Origin: Siderastrea siderea
Lineage: Eukaryota; Cnidaria; Anthozoa; Scleractinia; Rhizangiidae
Direction of reading: 5' to 3'
Assembly: GCA_964030785.1 (NCBI GenBank)
Contig: OZ034969.1
Coordinates: 46,924,701 to 46,988,700 of the forward strand
DNA length: 64,000 nt
In this document: positions 1 through 11,050 of the stretch, piece after piece
Layout of the letters: each line of letters begins with the position of its first letter
How positions within the stretch are numbered: the stretch's first letter is position 1
Program-made: the position numbers and the translations under genes
The notes under the pieces: model-generated
The model's database searches: none
The model's input: only the letters and a program-made list of their open reading frames with translations
What the model was told of the DNA's origin: nothing

Positions 1-955
1 GCTCAAGGTCCCTCGGGTCCTGTGGGTCCACCTGGAAAGAAGGGTCAACAAGGTGTTCGTGGAAGCCAAGGTCCCCAAGGTTCCAAGGGACCGCAAGGAC
101 CCTCGGGTCCTGCAGGTCCACCCGGAAAGAAGGGTGATGCAGGTGCTCGTGGGAGTCAAGGTCCACCCGGCCTCCAGGGTCCTCCAGGCTCCTTGGTTCG
201 TAACTGGAAACAATGCGCTTTTAAGAATCTCAATGACGGAAAGGACAGTGGATTGATCAAGGTAATACGAAGCTTTACAAACCTTAACTTATTGCGTCCA
301 CAAACTGACATTTTTGTTGAATTGATCAGCTAAACCGTAAGTACATAGCTCCAAGTTAAAACTTTGATTATGTTCAGGATAAATCTGTGGGACATTAGTG
401 GCAAAAAATTTTCAATAAAAATTCTTAAACATAAATGGCTAAAGTCGTGCTGTTTGTCCTTTGAATTTTTATATGCTACCGTCAGTGTAGCTTTTTCTTA
501 TCTTAGCTCGATTTAGTTACACTGAACTTAATATTCTTAAGATTTTGATTTCTGCTTCTTATTTAGTTTATTCCTTTTCATTTTTTTTGCAGGAATGTGT
601 GTTTAAGAAAATGTCTGAGAAAACCGCGTTGCGAGTCTACTGGGCTGGTAATCTTCGCATCGTCAACTGCGACGCCTGCTGCAGGCGATGGTATTTTACC
701 TTCAACGGTGCAGAGTGCTCTACGCCGGCAGCCATTGATGGTGTGGTTTACATGCGGTATGGAACTGGCGGGAAATACAAGGATTTACACCGCCCACGTC
801 ACATTGAAGGAGTGTGTGAGAAACTCCGCAAGGGCACAGTGCGCGTGGGATTCTGGGTCGGTAACTGTGCTGGATATGGATCTGCTGACGCGTACACCGG
901 GTGGAACTCAGTGTCCCGGATCTACGTGGAAGAAATACCTTCTCCACAAGCTTAA
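1..955 (+). CDS. CTHRC1-like secreted collagen, copy A0 (5' partial)
   Basis: Two exons are visible: 1-261 (in frame from base 1, 87 codons of Gly-X-Y collagen then RNWKQCAF) and 593-955 (120 codons plus TAA). The intron 262-592 has a GTAATA donor and a TTTTGCAG acceptor, phase 0. Exon 3 is a CTHRC1-type globular domain: [53 protein letters not shown]. With KQC it has the eight-cysteine pattern known in vertebrate CTHRC1. The signal-peptide exon and the first part of exon 2 lie outside the window. The sequence is almost identical to the same part of A5 (offset 62667); differences I saw include a silent collagen codon and Leu/Ile at one codon of exon 3. CTHRC1 is a secreted trimer linked to matrix remodelling and Wnt/PCP signalling in vertebrates; the role here is inferred. 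AATAAA at 1142-1147 is the likely poly(A) signal. Confidence 0.88.
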
Positions 956-1141
956 AAAGAGCAGATTTTGATTCTCTCTTTTTTTGTAAGTTTAAGGTGA
1001 TTTAAAGGTGTAACATCAATATTGAAGGGATGATAAGGAAGCCCACTTGCAATAAAACCGAACAGTTTAAGATATCAACTCCGGTGGGTGCATCAGCGTT
1101 GTTGTAACTCAGTAGCAGCAATGTAAAACAAGGAACCAGCA

Positions 1142-1147
1142 AATAAA
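1142..1147 (+). terminator. Poly(A) signal of A0
   Basis: AATAAA 187 bases after the stop codon. The same position is used in B1 (13332-13337), B2 (28159-28164), A3 (40543-40548) and B4 (51459-51464); in A5 it has mutated to AATAAT. Confidence 0.6.
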
Positions 1148-1231
1148 TGTGGGATAAATGAATGAAACAGCGTGTTGTATCAGTTTTTGCGTTGCTACTT
1201 TCGTTGTTGAGTTATTATAGGCAGTGTGTCA

Positions 1232-1493
1232 CAGCAAGGGATGATAATAAAGTGGATACTGCGCAGCATCTTGAACTTGTAAAACAGAAGTCAGAAATAA
1301 GTTATATGCGCTGTTGATTGTCATATAATGACACTGACGTTCCGGCAATACTTCCATCTTCAGGGTGTTTAAAAACTAGCCTGAAACAAAGCTTTTTAAA
1401 CACCCTGGAGAAGGCAGTAATGCCGCGCGAAACATCGGTGTCATTATATGACAATCAACAACGCCTGTAACTAATTTCTGACTTCCATTTTTT
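1232..1493. mobile_element. Short inverted-repeat transposon (MITE) with 9-bp target duplication, alpha copy 1
   Basis: A 262-bp insertion flanked by AGTGTGTCA at 1223-1231 and again at 1494-1502. B-type genes have a single AGTGTGTCA at the same place (for example after 13413), which is the empty site. Inside, arms with GTTGATTGTCATATAATGAC are repeated in inverted orientation; the longer imperfect arms run from GAAGTCAGAAAT to ATTTCTGACTTC. A 9-bp duplication is typical of Mutator-like elements. No coding capacity. Confidence 0.75.
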
Positions 1494-2802
1494 AGTGTGT
1501 CATGGGAATTTTGGTGGTGTTTTGTCAATGCTGTTCTAAAATTACGACTGGATACCGTCGCTCGTAAAAAAATTCTCCTATAACACGAAGAAGTTTTCAA
1601 TTGATTTCTTAAAGGAAAACAAATCATTATCAATCCTAAGCGATTTTTTTTCAAGACGTAATGGCAGAACTTGAGGTTGCAATCCACTTCCATCCTGGCC
1701 ATTTGTATCGTCGGTGTTTTAACGTAGTATGTAAACGAAACTGGGCCATTTTCTAGGTTTTCTTTGGTGCAAATTTCATTAAGGATCTTCAAAGTGTTCC
1801 TAAAAGTAGCTGACATACATAGTCCCTATAAATTTTGCAGAGTCCTTAATTATGTTTTATTTTGATGTCATTAGACAGCTTTGGTTCAGTGCCCCTTGTT
1901 AACGACTATAAACAACAATGATACAAGCAAAATGAGCCAATTTGAAGTTTTCTCAGGAAGAGTTCACGTCTCTTCGGGATGACTGAATCTCAGTCTACTG
2001 CAGGTCAACTGCAAGTTACGATTTGTTGAACTACCCCAAATGGGAAAAAATTAAATTAAGGAAAACCAGCCTCACGTAAATTTTCGAAAAACATCATTTT
2101 AGCGTTTTTTGTAAGTTAGCGCCTTCGTCATAGTAGTAGCGTCACTAATTATAAGTTTTTTTTTTCCACTTAGTTTTTTTCACCGTCAACGGGATTTAAC
2201 GAACAATTCGATCATCATTTTTCTTACTAAAAACAAAACAAAAGATTCCCCTGTTCCGAATACTGAGCCTTTTCTAAAAAATGTCTGTTTTGCCCAGGTG
2301 CAAAATTTGGCATTCAGTTGCTTTACCCCACCCCTCCCCCTTCCAAGGTTTTTTTCTTTTTGCTTCACGCAATGTCTAAATCATCCTACAGCATTGAAAG
2401 GGCGAAGGGGTACTTGGGGAAATCAGCGGCTTTCCTGTGGGATAAGGCAATTTTGACTACGCAAAAGTGGGTGTTGTATGAGCAAAAGTATCAACCTGAT
2501 TAATTTTGTAGCTGACTGTGTGTGACAAATGGAAAAGAAGCAGATCGAACGCCCAACTTCCCATAACCTTTACGAATTCTGCGTCACGACCCTGTTGCCT
2601 CCCCACCTCTTTTCGTTGTTCTTTGAACTACTGTTATCTTAGAAACTGCACTTCTTGCCCCCTCTTTTCCCCTCGTTTCACGAAGGTTCCCGCTTCCCAG
2701 TTAGCTCGTACACACAAGCTATTGCAATCGTACACTTAAGCCAGAATGTACAAAACACTAACACGAAGTATAATATAGCAGCAATTTTTTTCACAGTTTA
2801 TA

Positions 2803-3286
2803 CCTTATTATAGGAAATTAACGCTCGTGTTAATCAAGGTATTTGAAAATTAGCGCGAATTGAAGGGAAAATTAGTCCCTCAACGCGAAAGAGGGGGTAA
2901 CATTTTATAATGAGGGAATTAGCGCGATAAACACAAAGAAACATTTTGTGGTCCAACTGGAACAAATTTGGTTTATAACTGAATTTAAAAGTGACGAGCA
3001 AAACAGATCTACAGGTGCACGTGTGTGAGGCAATTTCTTACTAACAATTGCGTTAAATTCTGCCTAGATGTAAGAAAGCTATTGTTTCTTAGGTGCATGT
3101 CAAGAATGTCCAGACTGGATCCAGAATTTGGGATTAAAATGATGGAAATTAAGGTCGCGGAAATGAACGCTCCACTTATTTAACAACGTGGAAATTAACG
3201 CTCACAAAAATTAACGCGACTTAAAATTAACGCGAATTTTTACAATTCGCGTTAATTAAATGAAGCTTTAATTTCCTATCATAAGG
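2803..3286. mobile_element. TA-flanked MITE rich in GCGTTAATT-type motifs
   Basis: A 484-bp insertion whose ends are CCTTATTATAGGAAATTA and its near-perfect inverted copy (CCTTATGATAGGAAATTA read on the other strand). It is flanked by TA at 2801-2802 and 3287-3288. B-type spacers have the uninterrupted sequence TTTATAATTAAAAG at this place (about 14730, 29385). A TA duplication is the Tc1/mariner hallmark. The interior repeats AATTAACGCG/CGCGTTAATT many times in both orientations. No open frame of note. Confidence 0.8.
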
Positions 3287-3293
3287 TAATTAA

Positions 3294-3744
3294 GTAATGG
3301 TCCTAGTAAGAACTAGGCAACCCAACGGCAAGGAATGCAGAAAGGTGTTAATTGTGATATTGTTGAAACGGTCCACCTCATTGGCTAAAACATGAAAATC
3401 TACTATTACTTCATCAGGTAGCGCATTTATTTCTCTGTAGTTTACTTATTGATTCCCTTTTAGTGAAAACTATTCTGAGTTTTAATGCAGCAAAATTTCT
3501 ATGTGGGAAACATGGAAAATTAGAAGCCTTTCTTCGCCATTGTTTTGGAGTCTCATGATTGGATAAAATCTTGTAACACAAAAGAAATATCGTTTTAAAA
3601 TAAAGTTTCAGTACATTTTATTTCAAAAACGTGTTGTCCAGAGGTTGATGTATTCTCAGTAAGAAAATCTAAACAATCTTATGTGGGGAAAGCGAAATGC
3701 CGCAGAACAATAGAGGATTGCCTAGTTCTTACGCGCATTGTTAC
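3294..3744. mobile_element. TTAA-flanked MITE (piggyBac-type target), unique to alpha copy 1
   Basis: A 451-bp insertion flanked by TTAA at 3290-3293 and 3745-3748. The partner spacer has one TTAA at the same point (42696-42699), so the empty site is known directly. Ends are GTAATGGTCCTAGTAAGAAC and an imperfect inverted partner that shares AAGAACTAGGCAA. TTAA target duplication is characteristic of the piggyBac superfamily. No transposase is encoded. It inserted after the alpha spacers split, so it is the youngest insertion that can be dated here. Confidence 0.82.
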
Positions 3745-5098
3745 TTAAAAGTCTTAGAAGAATTTCATGCTGGAAATTGATGCCAAATTCGTTGCTTCCC
3801 TCCGTTCTCTTTCCCAAAGTTGGCGCCTGTCCGATGAGCCCTACAGCACGAAAATCATTAGGGACTTAGTAGCTAAGAACAGACGGCTTTGATGTCGGAT
3901 TAAGTAGTCTGCTAGTCAGAGTTCAGGCCTTTTTCGCAGTCATAACTGACGGCCCTTCCACGTTTATACTCGATAACTATCAAAAATTTATGCAGGACCA
4001 CCGGAAGTAGTGTTACTGTTTGCACTTTTAAAAATTTATGGAAATGTATACGAATACTGAAAGGCTTGTGCTGTATCAAAATATTGCAAGGACGTATTTT
4101 ATTGTCGTTGCAGTTTTAAAGGGCGAATTTTGGGGATTAGAAGGTTTTCAACAAAGTATTTTTCTGTGACACAAACCTCTCGGTATTCCCGTACATTCCC
4201 TATAAATTCGTAAAGTACTGAACAGTCAGACTTTTTACACATGGGAGACCTTTGAAATTACTGAAACAGGAAATATATAAATAAAAGAGTTACAACTATT
4301 TTATCTGACACTTATTTTTAGATCTTTGAATTCTGAACCCCTTGAGAGACCTATTTCCTTTAGTGGACCGTGTTGGAGAAAGGAGCTAAAAAGGAAGGGC
4401 AACTAGCCTGCATAGGAGGCGTAATCGGGGATGGGGTGGGGGAGCGAGGAAGTCAGAGGAAAACGGAGATCTGGATTGGCAAATGGCTAAACTTTCTATG
4501 GAATATTACTTAAAGGTAGACAAAATCATAAGCCGAAGGCGCGCTCCAGGACTGTTAACCTAATTATAATCTCTTGATTAGGGCTATTAGCATTTAAAGA
4601 GTCATGCAATTAATTTAAAAGGGTTGCGCGATGAACTAAAATTGGGTGGAATCCTGGGGGGGGAGTCAAGGTGTAGTACATGAAGTAGTAACCCGTGTTG
4701 TCGTCACAAGCTTTCAAAACAAAGATGGCGAATTCAGGTTGAACTCAATTTCAACTCTGGCAAAACCAGCCTCTTCCCGCAGGCTGCCGGGAGGCCAGAT
4801 ATGATGCGAACGTCAGACGATAGTAAGTTTTTACCAACTTGAAAGTGATTTATTTTGTGGTACTTCTGCAATTCGCGAAAAAGTGAAACAAAACTGAAAT
4901 CAAAAGTTAAAAACACACTGTATGACAGGCTTTCACAGAAAGGAGAAAGTGGGAAAAATCAATGATGGCAGATGACCTTATAATTTGCGTTTTCTTTGTT
5001 TATATTTCAGGAATGATTATAGGTGTTTTGCTGGAGTTCATCGTAGCAATTGCAGAATTCTACGTCATGGCTAGAGTGGAAATTTGACCCTGATCCCG

Positions 5099-5198
5099 CC
5101 GTTATTTATTTCCTTTTCTTCTCTTTTCTTTCCTTGTCTTTTGTTTTATTCCTTTTCTTTTTCTTCTTTCTCTTCTCTTCTCTCTTCATTTTTTCCTC
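5099..5198. repeat. Polypyrimidine tract
   Basis: About 100 bases almost entirely C and T on this strand, about 0.2-0.3 kb before the promoter-like cluster. Equivalents at about 30659-30750, 44055-44150 and 53913-54005. Could form triplex DNA. Confidence 0.6.
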
Positions 5199-5363
5199 GT
5201 TATGATCTTGGCAAAGACCACAATATCTCGGACTCTGGGAATGAGAATTAACTCAGCTCTGTCCATCCTTATCCAAGCTTTCTCAAGACTCATCTCACTC
5301 AACAAAAAAGAAAAAAGATAGAAAGAAAGAAAGCCTTGGGAAGGATGTTGATTTCGAAAGTTG

Positions 5364-5405
5364 TTACGTCACGTGCTGTTGTTGCTTAGTAACAGCCCTA
5401 TAAAG
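5364..5405 (+). promoter_or_regulatory. Promoter-like cluster (CRE, E-box, X-box-like, TATA), alpha copy 1
   Basis: TTACGTCA (5364-5371) overlaps CACGTG (5370-5375). GTTGCTTAGTAAC (5381-5393, a near-palindromic RFX/X-box type site) and TATAAAG (5399-5405) follow. The arrangement is kept in all four alpha and beta spacers. It lies about 5.9 kb before the B1 ATG. A GTAAAG donor-like site follows about 65 bp downstream. Motif matches only; the target gene is inferred. Confidence 0.45.
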
Positions 5406-6748
5406 ACCGCGAGCTCAGCCAACTGTTGAAGTGTAAACAGGACTAAATTTTCCTTTGAAGAAATATCAGTAAAGAGAAGGCGAAAAAAAATTGATTTTCC
5501 CCTTTGCCCCTTCCCTTCCAGCGGATCAGAGCGCTAACGAATTATCCATTTCAAGACTGGCTTATCCCCGGCAACTGGCAGATGAACAGGAAACAGGCGG
5601 GATCCATAGGATTTGGGGCCAACACAGATCAATTTTGACGAATTACAGTGGCACATCGAACTTCCGTCCATCAACAGCCAAGAAAATGGGCCATGTTATA
5701 TTGAGGGGTAACTGGATTGAAGGTTGCTTTCTTCCCTCAAGAAAATGACGTGGAGATGTTAATTATTTATTACGGGTCAAACCATAATGGCTCCAATAAC
5801 AAAATGGCCGTGTTAATCTTGTAGCCATAAGGTAGGTTACATACTGTATTTGGGAAATCAGTTTCAATTTGTCTTGTCTATCAACAAAATGCTTCCCAGC
5901 ATTTTATTTTTGTTTTTTATCAACTCAAGGATTATTCAAATTGAATACAAGTTTGTATGTAACAGTGACAAAATCACCAAAGCAAACAAACGGCTCGCAC
6001 TGTTTACAGTTTTATTGGCTGACGTGTAAGGCATTATAGCTTCTGAATTTACGTTGGAAAAAATTTAAGGTCGACATTATTCGGGTGATTAGGTGATTAG
6101 ATACATTAGGTGGGCTTTTACCAAAAAAGAAACATTTAACAATGTCAAAAATTCGTCGGAAAGGCTATAGGGTATATTACTGTTATTAATATTCAATGTT
6201 GTTTCGAACTGCGTGTGTTCACTGGTAGATGTAGTTACCTTTTTATTTAGTGTATTGAGTATATGAGCTCTTAACGTGATGTTTTATACCGTGGAAGTAC
6301 AGAGAGATTAAATCATTTGTCAACTAGCTGCTGTAAAAGTACGCAAGAATTTGTCCCAGAGCCGAGTAAGTTGGCTTGACCCAATTACAATTTATGAAAA
6401 TCTGAATTTGATCTTTTTCAACTGGCTTTGACAGTTGCTTGACAACAAAAAAGAAAATAACAGAGATCATTCCATTGGGCGAATTAAACTGTGACTGCAA
6501 AGCTTCCCTACCCAATAGCATCGCTTGTTAGAATGGAACTGATCAAAGAAAAGTTTAGGATGTCTATTTGTATTTTCAAAACTTGATCTGAATAGAACTT
6601 CATTATGCATAGAATTATTTTCTTGGTTCCAAATTTGGTGAAACTGACGAAGAAAGTTCCAAATTTTGAATTAAATTGTGGAATTATGTGATTATAATTT
6701 GTGAATTTTTAACTCACTGTTATGTTGGTGATTTTCTTTTAAATTTAG

Positions 6749-6804
6749 GTTAAGTTTTCCTTTCTCCGTCCGGGAGGCCATGCTGACGCTGGTTGATTTC
6801 AAAG
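6749..6804 (+). other. Candidate untranslated exon (56 nt), alpha copy 1
   Basis: Preceded by TTTTCTTTTAAATTTAG and followed by GTAAATGAG. The same AG/GT-bounded block occurs at 45702-45757, 32338-32394 and 55584-55640. An ATG inside is GTG in the second alpha copy, so a coding role is unlikely. Confidence 0.35.
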
Positions 6805-9176
6805 GTAAATGAGTTATTTTATAAAATGTGTTTGCTGACATCCATATTCTGTCGTTTGCAGTTCGCTTAAAATACAACAAGAGAAAAAATCTTATAATGG
6901 ACCTAAATTGCATCGATGAGTTTCAGATATATATAAGCTACTTCTTGAAGTAGATTCTTTAATCACGTATGCATTTGGATTCCTAGACTCTGGTTAATTT
7001 ATCAGATGAAGTTCGCTTATTGAAGAGGATGTAATCGGTTTGTCAGTTTTTACTGGTTTTGATCAATTTTCAAGCAAGATTTTGGGTTTTGCATTAAACA
7101 TTTGTGAGTTTTGTTTTCGTTCCATTTCTAGGTTTTCCCATTTTGAGCGGAACACGGAACAAGCAAAAGAAAAAGCGTTTTTTTGGCCGTTCGCTTCGAG
7201 TTCCATTTTTGGTGTGTTGGATATTTAGGAGTAAAATACTGATATTCGGTTTGGATTTTAATTTTTCTGCGGTCGACATTCATTTCGGTTATGTGAATTT
7301 TATACGTCCGTAGATCATTCCTGTTTAATCAGTTAAATATTTTTGAGTGAAAAGAAAATAGAGACGTGGCTACACTGGCGATTTTTTGCTCGCACGAGCG
7401 AGCAAATTTTTTGCCAAACATTTTCGCGTCGCTAGCGCACTGCGAACATCCCACTTGCAGCCACCCTTGCACAGGCGCCGATGCGAGAACTGAAAAAAGT
7501 GGCAAGATATTTTATGAGCTGAATTTTTTTACGATGAAGCCGTTGTGTTGCAGCAACGTGTTGCCAAATGTATCCACCAACGCGTGCTAGAAAATTAAGG
7601 CGACAACTTTGAAAAAATGCGTTGCTTGTGAAAGCCGTAAAGCAGCGGCTAAATATTTCAAAAACTCGCTGAGTCTTTAAACATGTTAAAAGTTTCAAGC
7701 ATTCGGGAAGCTACTAGCATCTAGGAAATTCGGGAGACAAGAATCTCTTCCCTAAAGAACCTGAACAGATTAACCTGTGTTACCTAAAGAACCCGAGAAC
7801 ACACAGGAAGACATTTCAAATACTTGTTAACGGATTTCCCTGAAGGGTGCCACTAAGAAATGGCTGAACGACAAAAAAAGCTGCTCTCTTGTAAATTTAT
7901 TTTTTGATGCCGTTTTCCACACATTTACTATAAACACAGGTTTAGTGGATTGTATACATGTAACTGCATTTCTGATTTCACTTTGTTATTAAAATTGAAA
8001 GAAAATGAACCTCGGTTAAAGAAATACGTTGCCAATACCCCTTTACCAAACATTGTTATAGTTAATATTTTTCTATCCTAACAATCTGCGGGTCATATGT
8101 ACGATTTATTGAGAAGTTCTTTATTTATTTCGTTTTTATGGACCAATCAGGAAGAAAGGAAATACCCGGCTTGCTAAAACCTCAAATTTCTAACTTGAAT
8201 GTGCACGTTTTAACTAACCCCACTATTTTGTTTTCGTTAATATGTCTGACGGCAATTTAAGACCTAACATAGAGTTTGTAATCATGTTCTACGATATTGT
8301 CATCTTAACAATGTTGGATACCGTTATGACTATCCCTTTTCAATAATGTTCTACTGTTACTCTTACAAATTAACTTTTTAAATTCGTCGCAGTCGTTCGC
8401 AGCAGCATTGAAGTAACTTTCGCTCAAAAACGTAGTCATTCACTTCTCAGAACGAGAACTGTGTGAGAAACTGATATTATCACATGGGCGCCTTAGCTTA
8501 GCTGAAGTCTTTGTACAAAGAGCATCTAGCGACCCACAGACTAGAGAGACGGATAGAAATACACTGATCGTGATAGCTCTGCTCTTTTTCAGTGTGATAA
8601 CAGGGTATATTTGAGACAAATTAAAGAATATGGAGATGACATACATTTTACCTAGCCTTAAAATAATTGGATTTAATAATGCGTGTGGAGAAAAATAGAA
8701 ACACTTGTCTCATAGATAAAATCTCTAAGGCATTTTTTGTCCTGGCCTTAAATTATTCCGTCTATCGGAATATTGTGAAAACGCTTTTCTTTATTTTTTC
8801 CCCTTAAATCTGAGAGTAACAGAGCAAAATTCTCTCCAATTAAGGATGGAGAGCTCGTCAAAGCAGAAATAAAAGACGCTGTTCTATTGGACAAAACGGA
8901 TACGTTGCAAGCCGTTCTACCGAGCCAATGGGATTGCTGGTTAGAAACTGTATGTTGTTACACAAACTTGTTCTTGCGAGAACTCAGTTAGTAAACAAAT
9001 TAAAGCAAAACGACAGGGTTTGGTAACAGAGAAATCAAATATCACCCCTAACTAAACAGGAACAAGAAGAACCGAAACCTCACGAGTAAGCTCGGAGTTT
9101 CTTGATTATTATCTTTTGTGGTTTCTTTATTCACTTGCTTTAACAGACCTAATTTCTTTCTTCGCTACTATTTCAG

Positions 9177-9226
9177 CTTCTTGTTGTCGTCCTTTGAAAA
9201 CCCAAGCGCTGTTCACTATAATTAAG
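9177..9226 (+). other. Candidate untranslated exon (50 nt), alpha copy 1
   Basis: Acceptor CTACTATTTCAG after a pyrimidine-rich tract; donor GTGGGT (GTGAGT in beta and gamma). Found seven times in the window with both borders intact, although the interior varies. The leader of coding exon 1 also has an AG acceptor 27-28 nt before the ATG (CCACAG, exon from 11306 in B1), so a spliced 5' UTR is possible. Confidence 0.35.
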
Positions 9227-10344
9227 GTGGGTGATTAAAACCAGAAACTTGATGTTATCTTATGCCATCGATTCACCCCAACAAAAATTTGTACAGATTT
9301 AATTAACACAGAAAAAGAGAATATTGAACGTTCGGTTGATTTACGCTCACTAAGAGGTCTTAAATCTGCCGGTAAGTTTTTTTTTTATTTTATTTTTTTG
9401 CGAACATAAGTCCTTTAGAATGTGTAGAATTTGTAGAATCTAACTGCGCGTGACTGCGGGAAAGCAGCAATGAACGAAGCTCCAGTTAGGTACCCTGTAT
9501 TCTCTAGGTGAACAAACGCAAAAAATTGACGAGCTGTGATCCTCCGTAAAATAACACTGACGATCGTGGGCTTTATTTGCAGTTTTCTTTTCGTTCGCGA
9601 CTTAATAGCCACCCAGTTTGAAAGCCAGCCACAGAAATTTGTGCTTACGGTGTTGCTATTATTAAATTGAACGAAAGACGAAAACAATCTGAAGAGGGGA
9701 AGAGACTTGTTTTCGATGTTCCCTTCCTTGTTGCACATATTTCAAGTCATTTGAGGGTTGGAAATTTTGAAATTCGGTCTCAATTTTTTTTTTCCTGTTG
9801 TGCATTTCGTATACTCTGGGTTATTTTCTTTGCTAGGTTTGATACAAAGTACCTGTGCCTCTAACTTTGTCTGCCGTTGACGAACAACACTACTTGAACT
9901 GTAATGCCTTTGTTTTTGCTGCGCGAAAAATCAAGCCTTCAAAATGAAACCAACTCACTTGCCTACGTTCAGTTGCTCTTTTTCACTGAGTTGAACTGAT
10001 TTAAGCTCTCTTTTACAGGATTGAAATTTTTTTACTTTTCCTTTGTACACGACTCATCGAATATCACGAAAATTTGGCCCGCGAACAATTTCGTCACAAA
10101 TTTCACACGATTTTGGGACTTACTATAAAACCTTTTTTTAATTAATTAAATTAGTTTAGGCAGGTTTCATGGAGCATTTTTCAATGTTACGGTATCCAAA
10201 AGGGAAACAGTTTTTAAATGCAATTTGGTAAATTAATTGTATCTCAGCCAATATGGCCACTGTTTCGTTTTGTTACATTGTGTGCGTCATCAGCTCTCAT
10301 ACTTGCTTCAACATGTAATAAACAATGACAAAAGAGTGCATATC

Positions 10345-10586
10345 ATTGGCTCATTAAAGAAATGATATAACCAATAAGAACGCTTCTTCTAATTTTGAAA
10401 TCTTACATGTGACATACCGTACCTTAGTCGTGCTTTTTCGTGTAACTTGTCAAAACAGCCCAACACTGAAAGACGTTATGAGATTGGTCCATTCAGGCAT
10501 AATTTAACCAATAGGAGTGTTTGTCTAATTTTGGAATATTACACGTAATCAGGTCAAAAACGTGTTTTGTCGTAAAACTCGTCCAC
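10345..10586. promoter_or_regulatory. Tandem ATTGG...CCAAT blocks upstream of B1
   Basis: Two imperfect direct repeats about 138 bp apart each contain ATTGG and, 20-22 bp on, CCAAT (10345-10349 with 10371-10375; 10483-10487 with 10508-10512), followed by a TCTAATTTTGRAAT stretch. The pair recurs before B2, A3, B4 and A5. CCAAT boxes bind NF-Y in animals; function here is inferred. Confidence 0.4.
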
Positions 10587-10993
10587 CGGAGATAAAACTT
10601 TCAGTGTCGAGAGCAAATGATCATTATCTTTTGGTAACAGCAAGAGGTTTATCATTCTTCGTCGGATGATTATAGAGACTCCATCAAGGTTGGTACCCTA
10701 TGCACACAGCCGTAAACTTACTCAATGATTCTCACTTCCAGGCTAATCTTAAAATGAAATGAAGTCTTTAAAACGTTAGGAAAAGGCAAAAAATAACATT
10801 TGAAAAAGCATGAGGGACAAAACCGGATAATGTTTATCACTTTAGGCGATACCTATCACGTTTAAACTAATTTGAAAACGAAATGAGATCTTCAGAATTT
10901 TGATTATTATTACAGTAAAAAGGAAAGGAGGTGATTGCCGGTGTAAAATGCAAAAGGAGATAATCCCGTTTCGTTTGATGGAGATTCCAGTCG

Positions 10994-11050
10994 GATAATA
11001 TATACGAGAATTATCGTCAAAAATGTTGATTTATGGGTTAGCGTACGCTA
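10994..11050. promoter_or_regulatory. GATAAT inverted repeat and 12-bp palindrome before B1
   Basis: GATAAT (10994-10999) and ATTATC (11010-11015) flank a TATA-like ATATATA. TAGCGTACGCTA, a perfect palindrome, is at 11039-11050, 294 bp before the ATG. Confidence 0.42.

Noticed and set aside
4985..5090. Possible terminal coding exon after TTTATATTTCAG with a short hydrophobic frame ending GTGGAAATTTGA
   Set aside because: The same frame ends at the same stop in alpha and beta, but one base is lost near the start in beta, so the phase at the acceptor differs and no matching upstream exon is visible.
5491..5748. 85-codon open frame in the alpha spacers
   Set aside because: Kept in both alpha copies only because they are near-identical; the beta equivalents carry indels that change the frame, and there is no recognisable domain.
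7380..7420. Hairpin GCTCGCACGAGCGAGC near 7388 as a terminator or regulatory stem
   Set aside because: It is eroded in beta (GCTCGCAGGAGCGAGC) and belongs to a longer repeated spacer stretch; no function can be supported.
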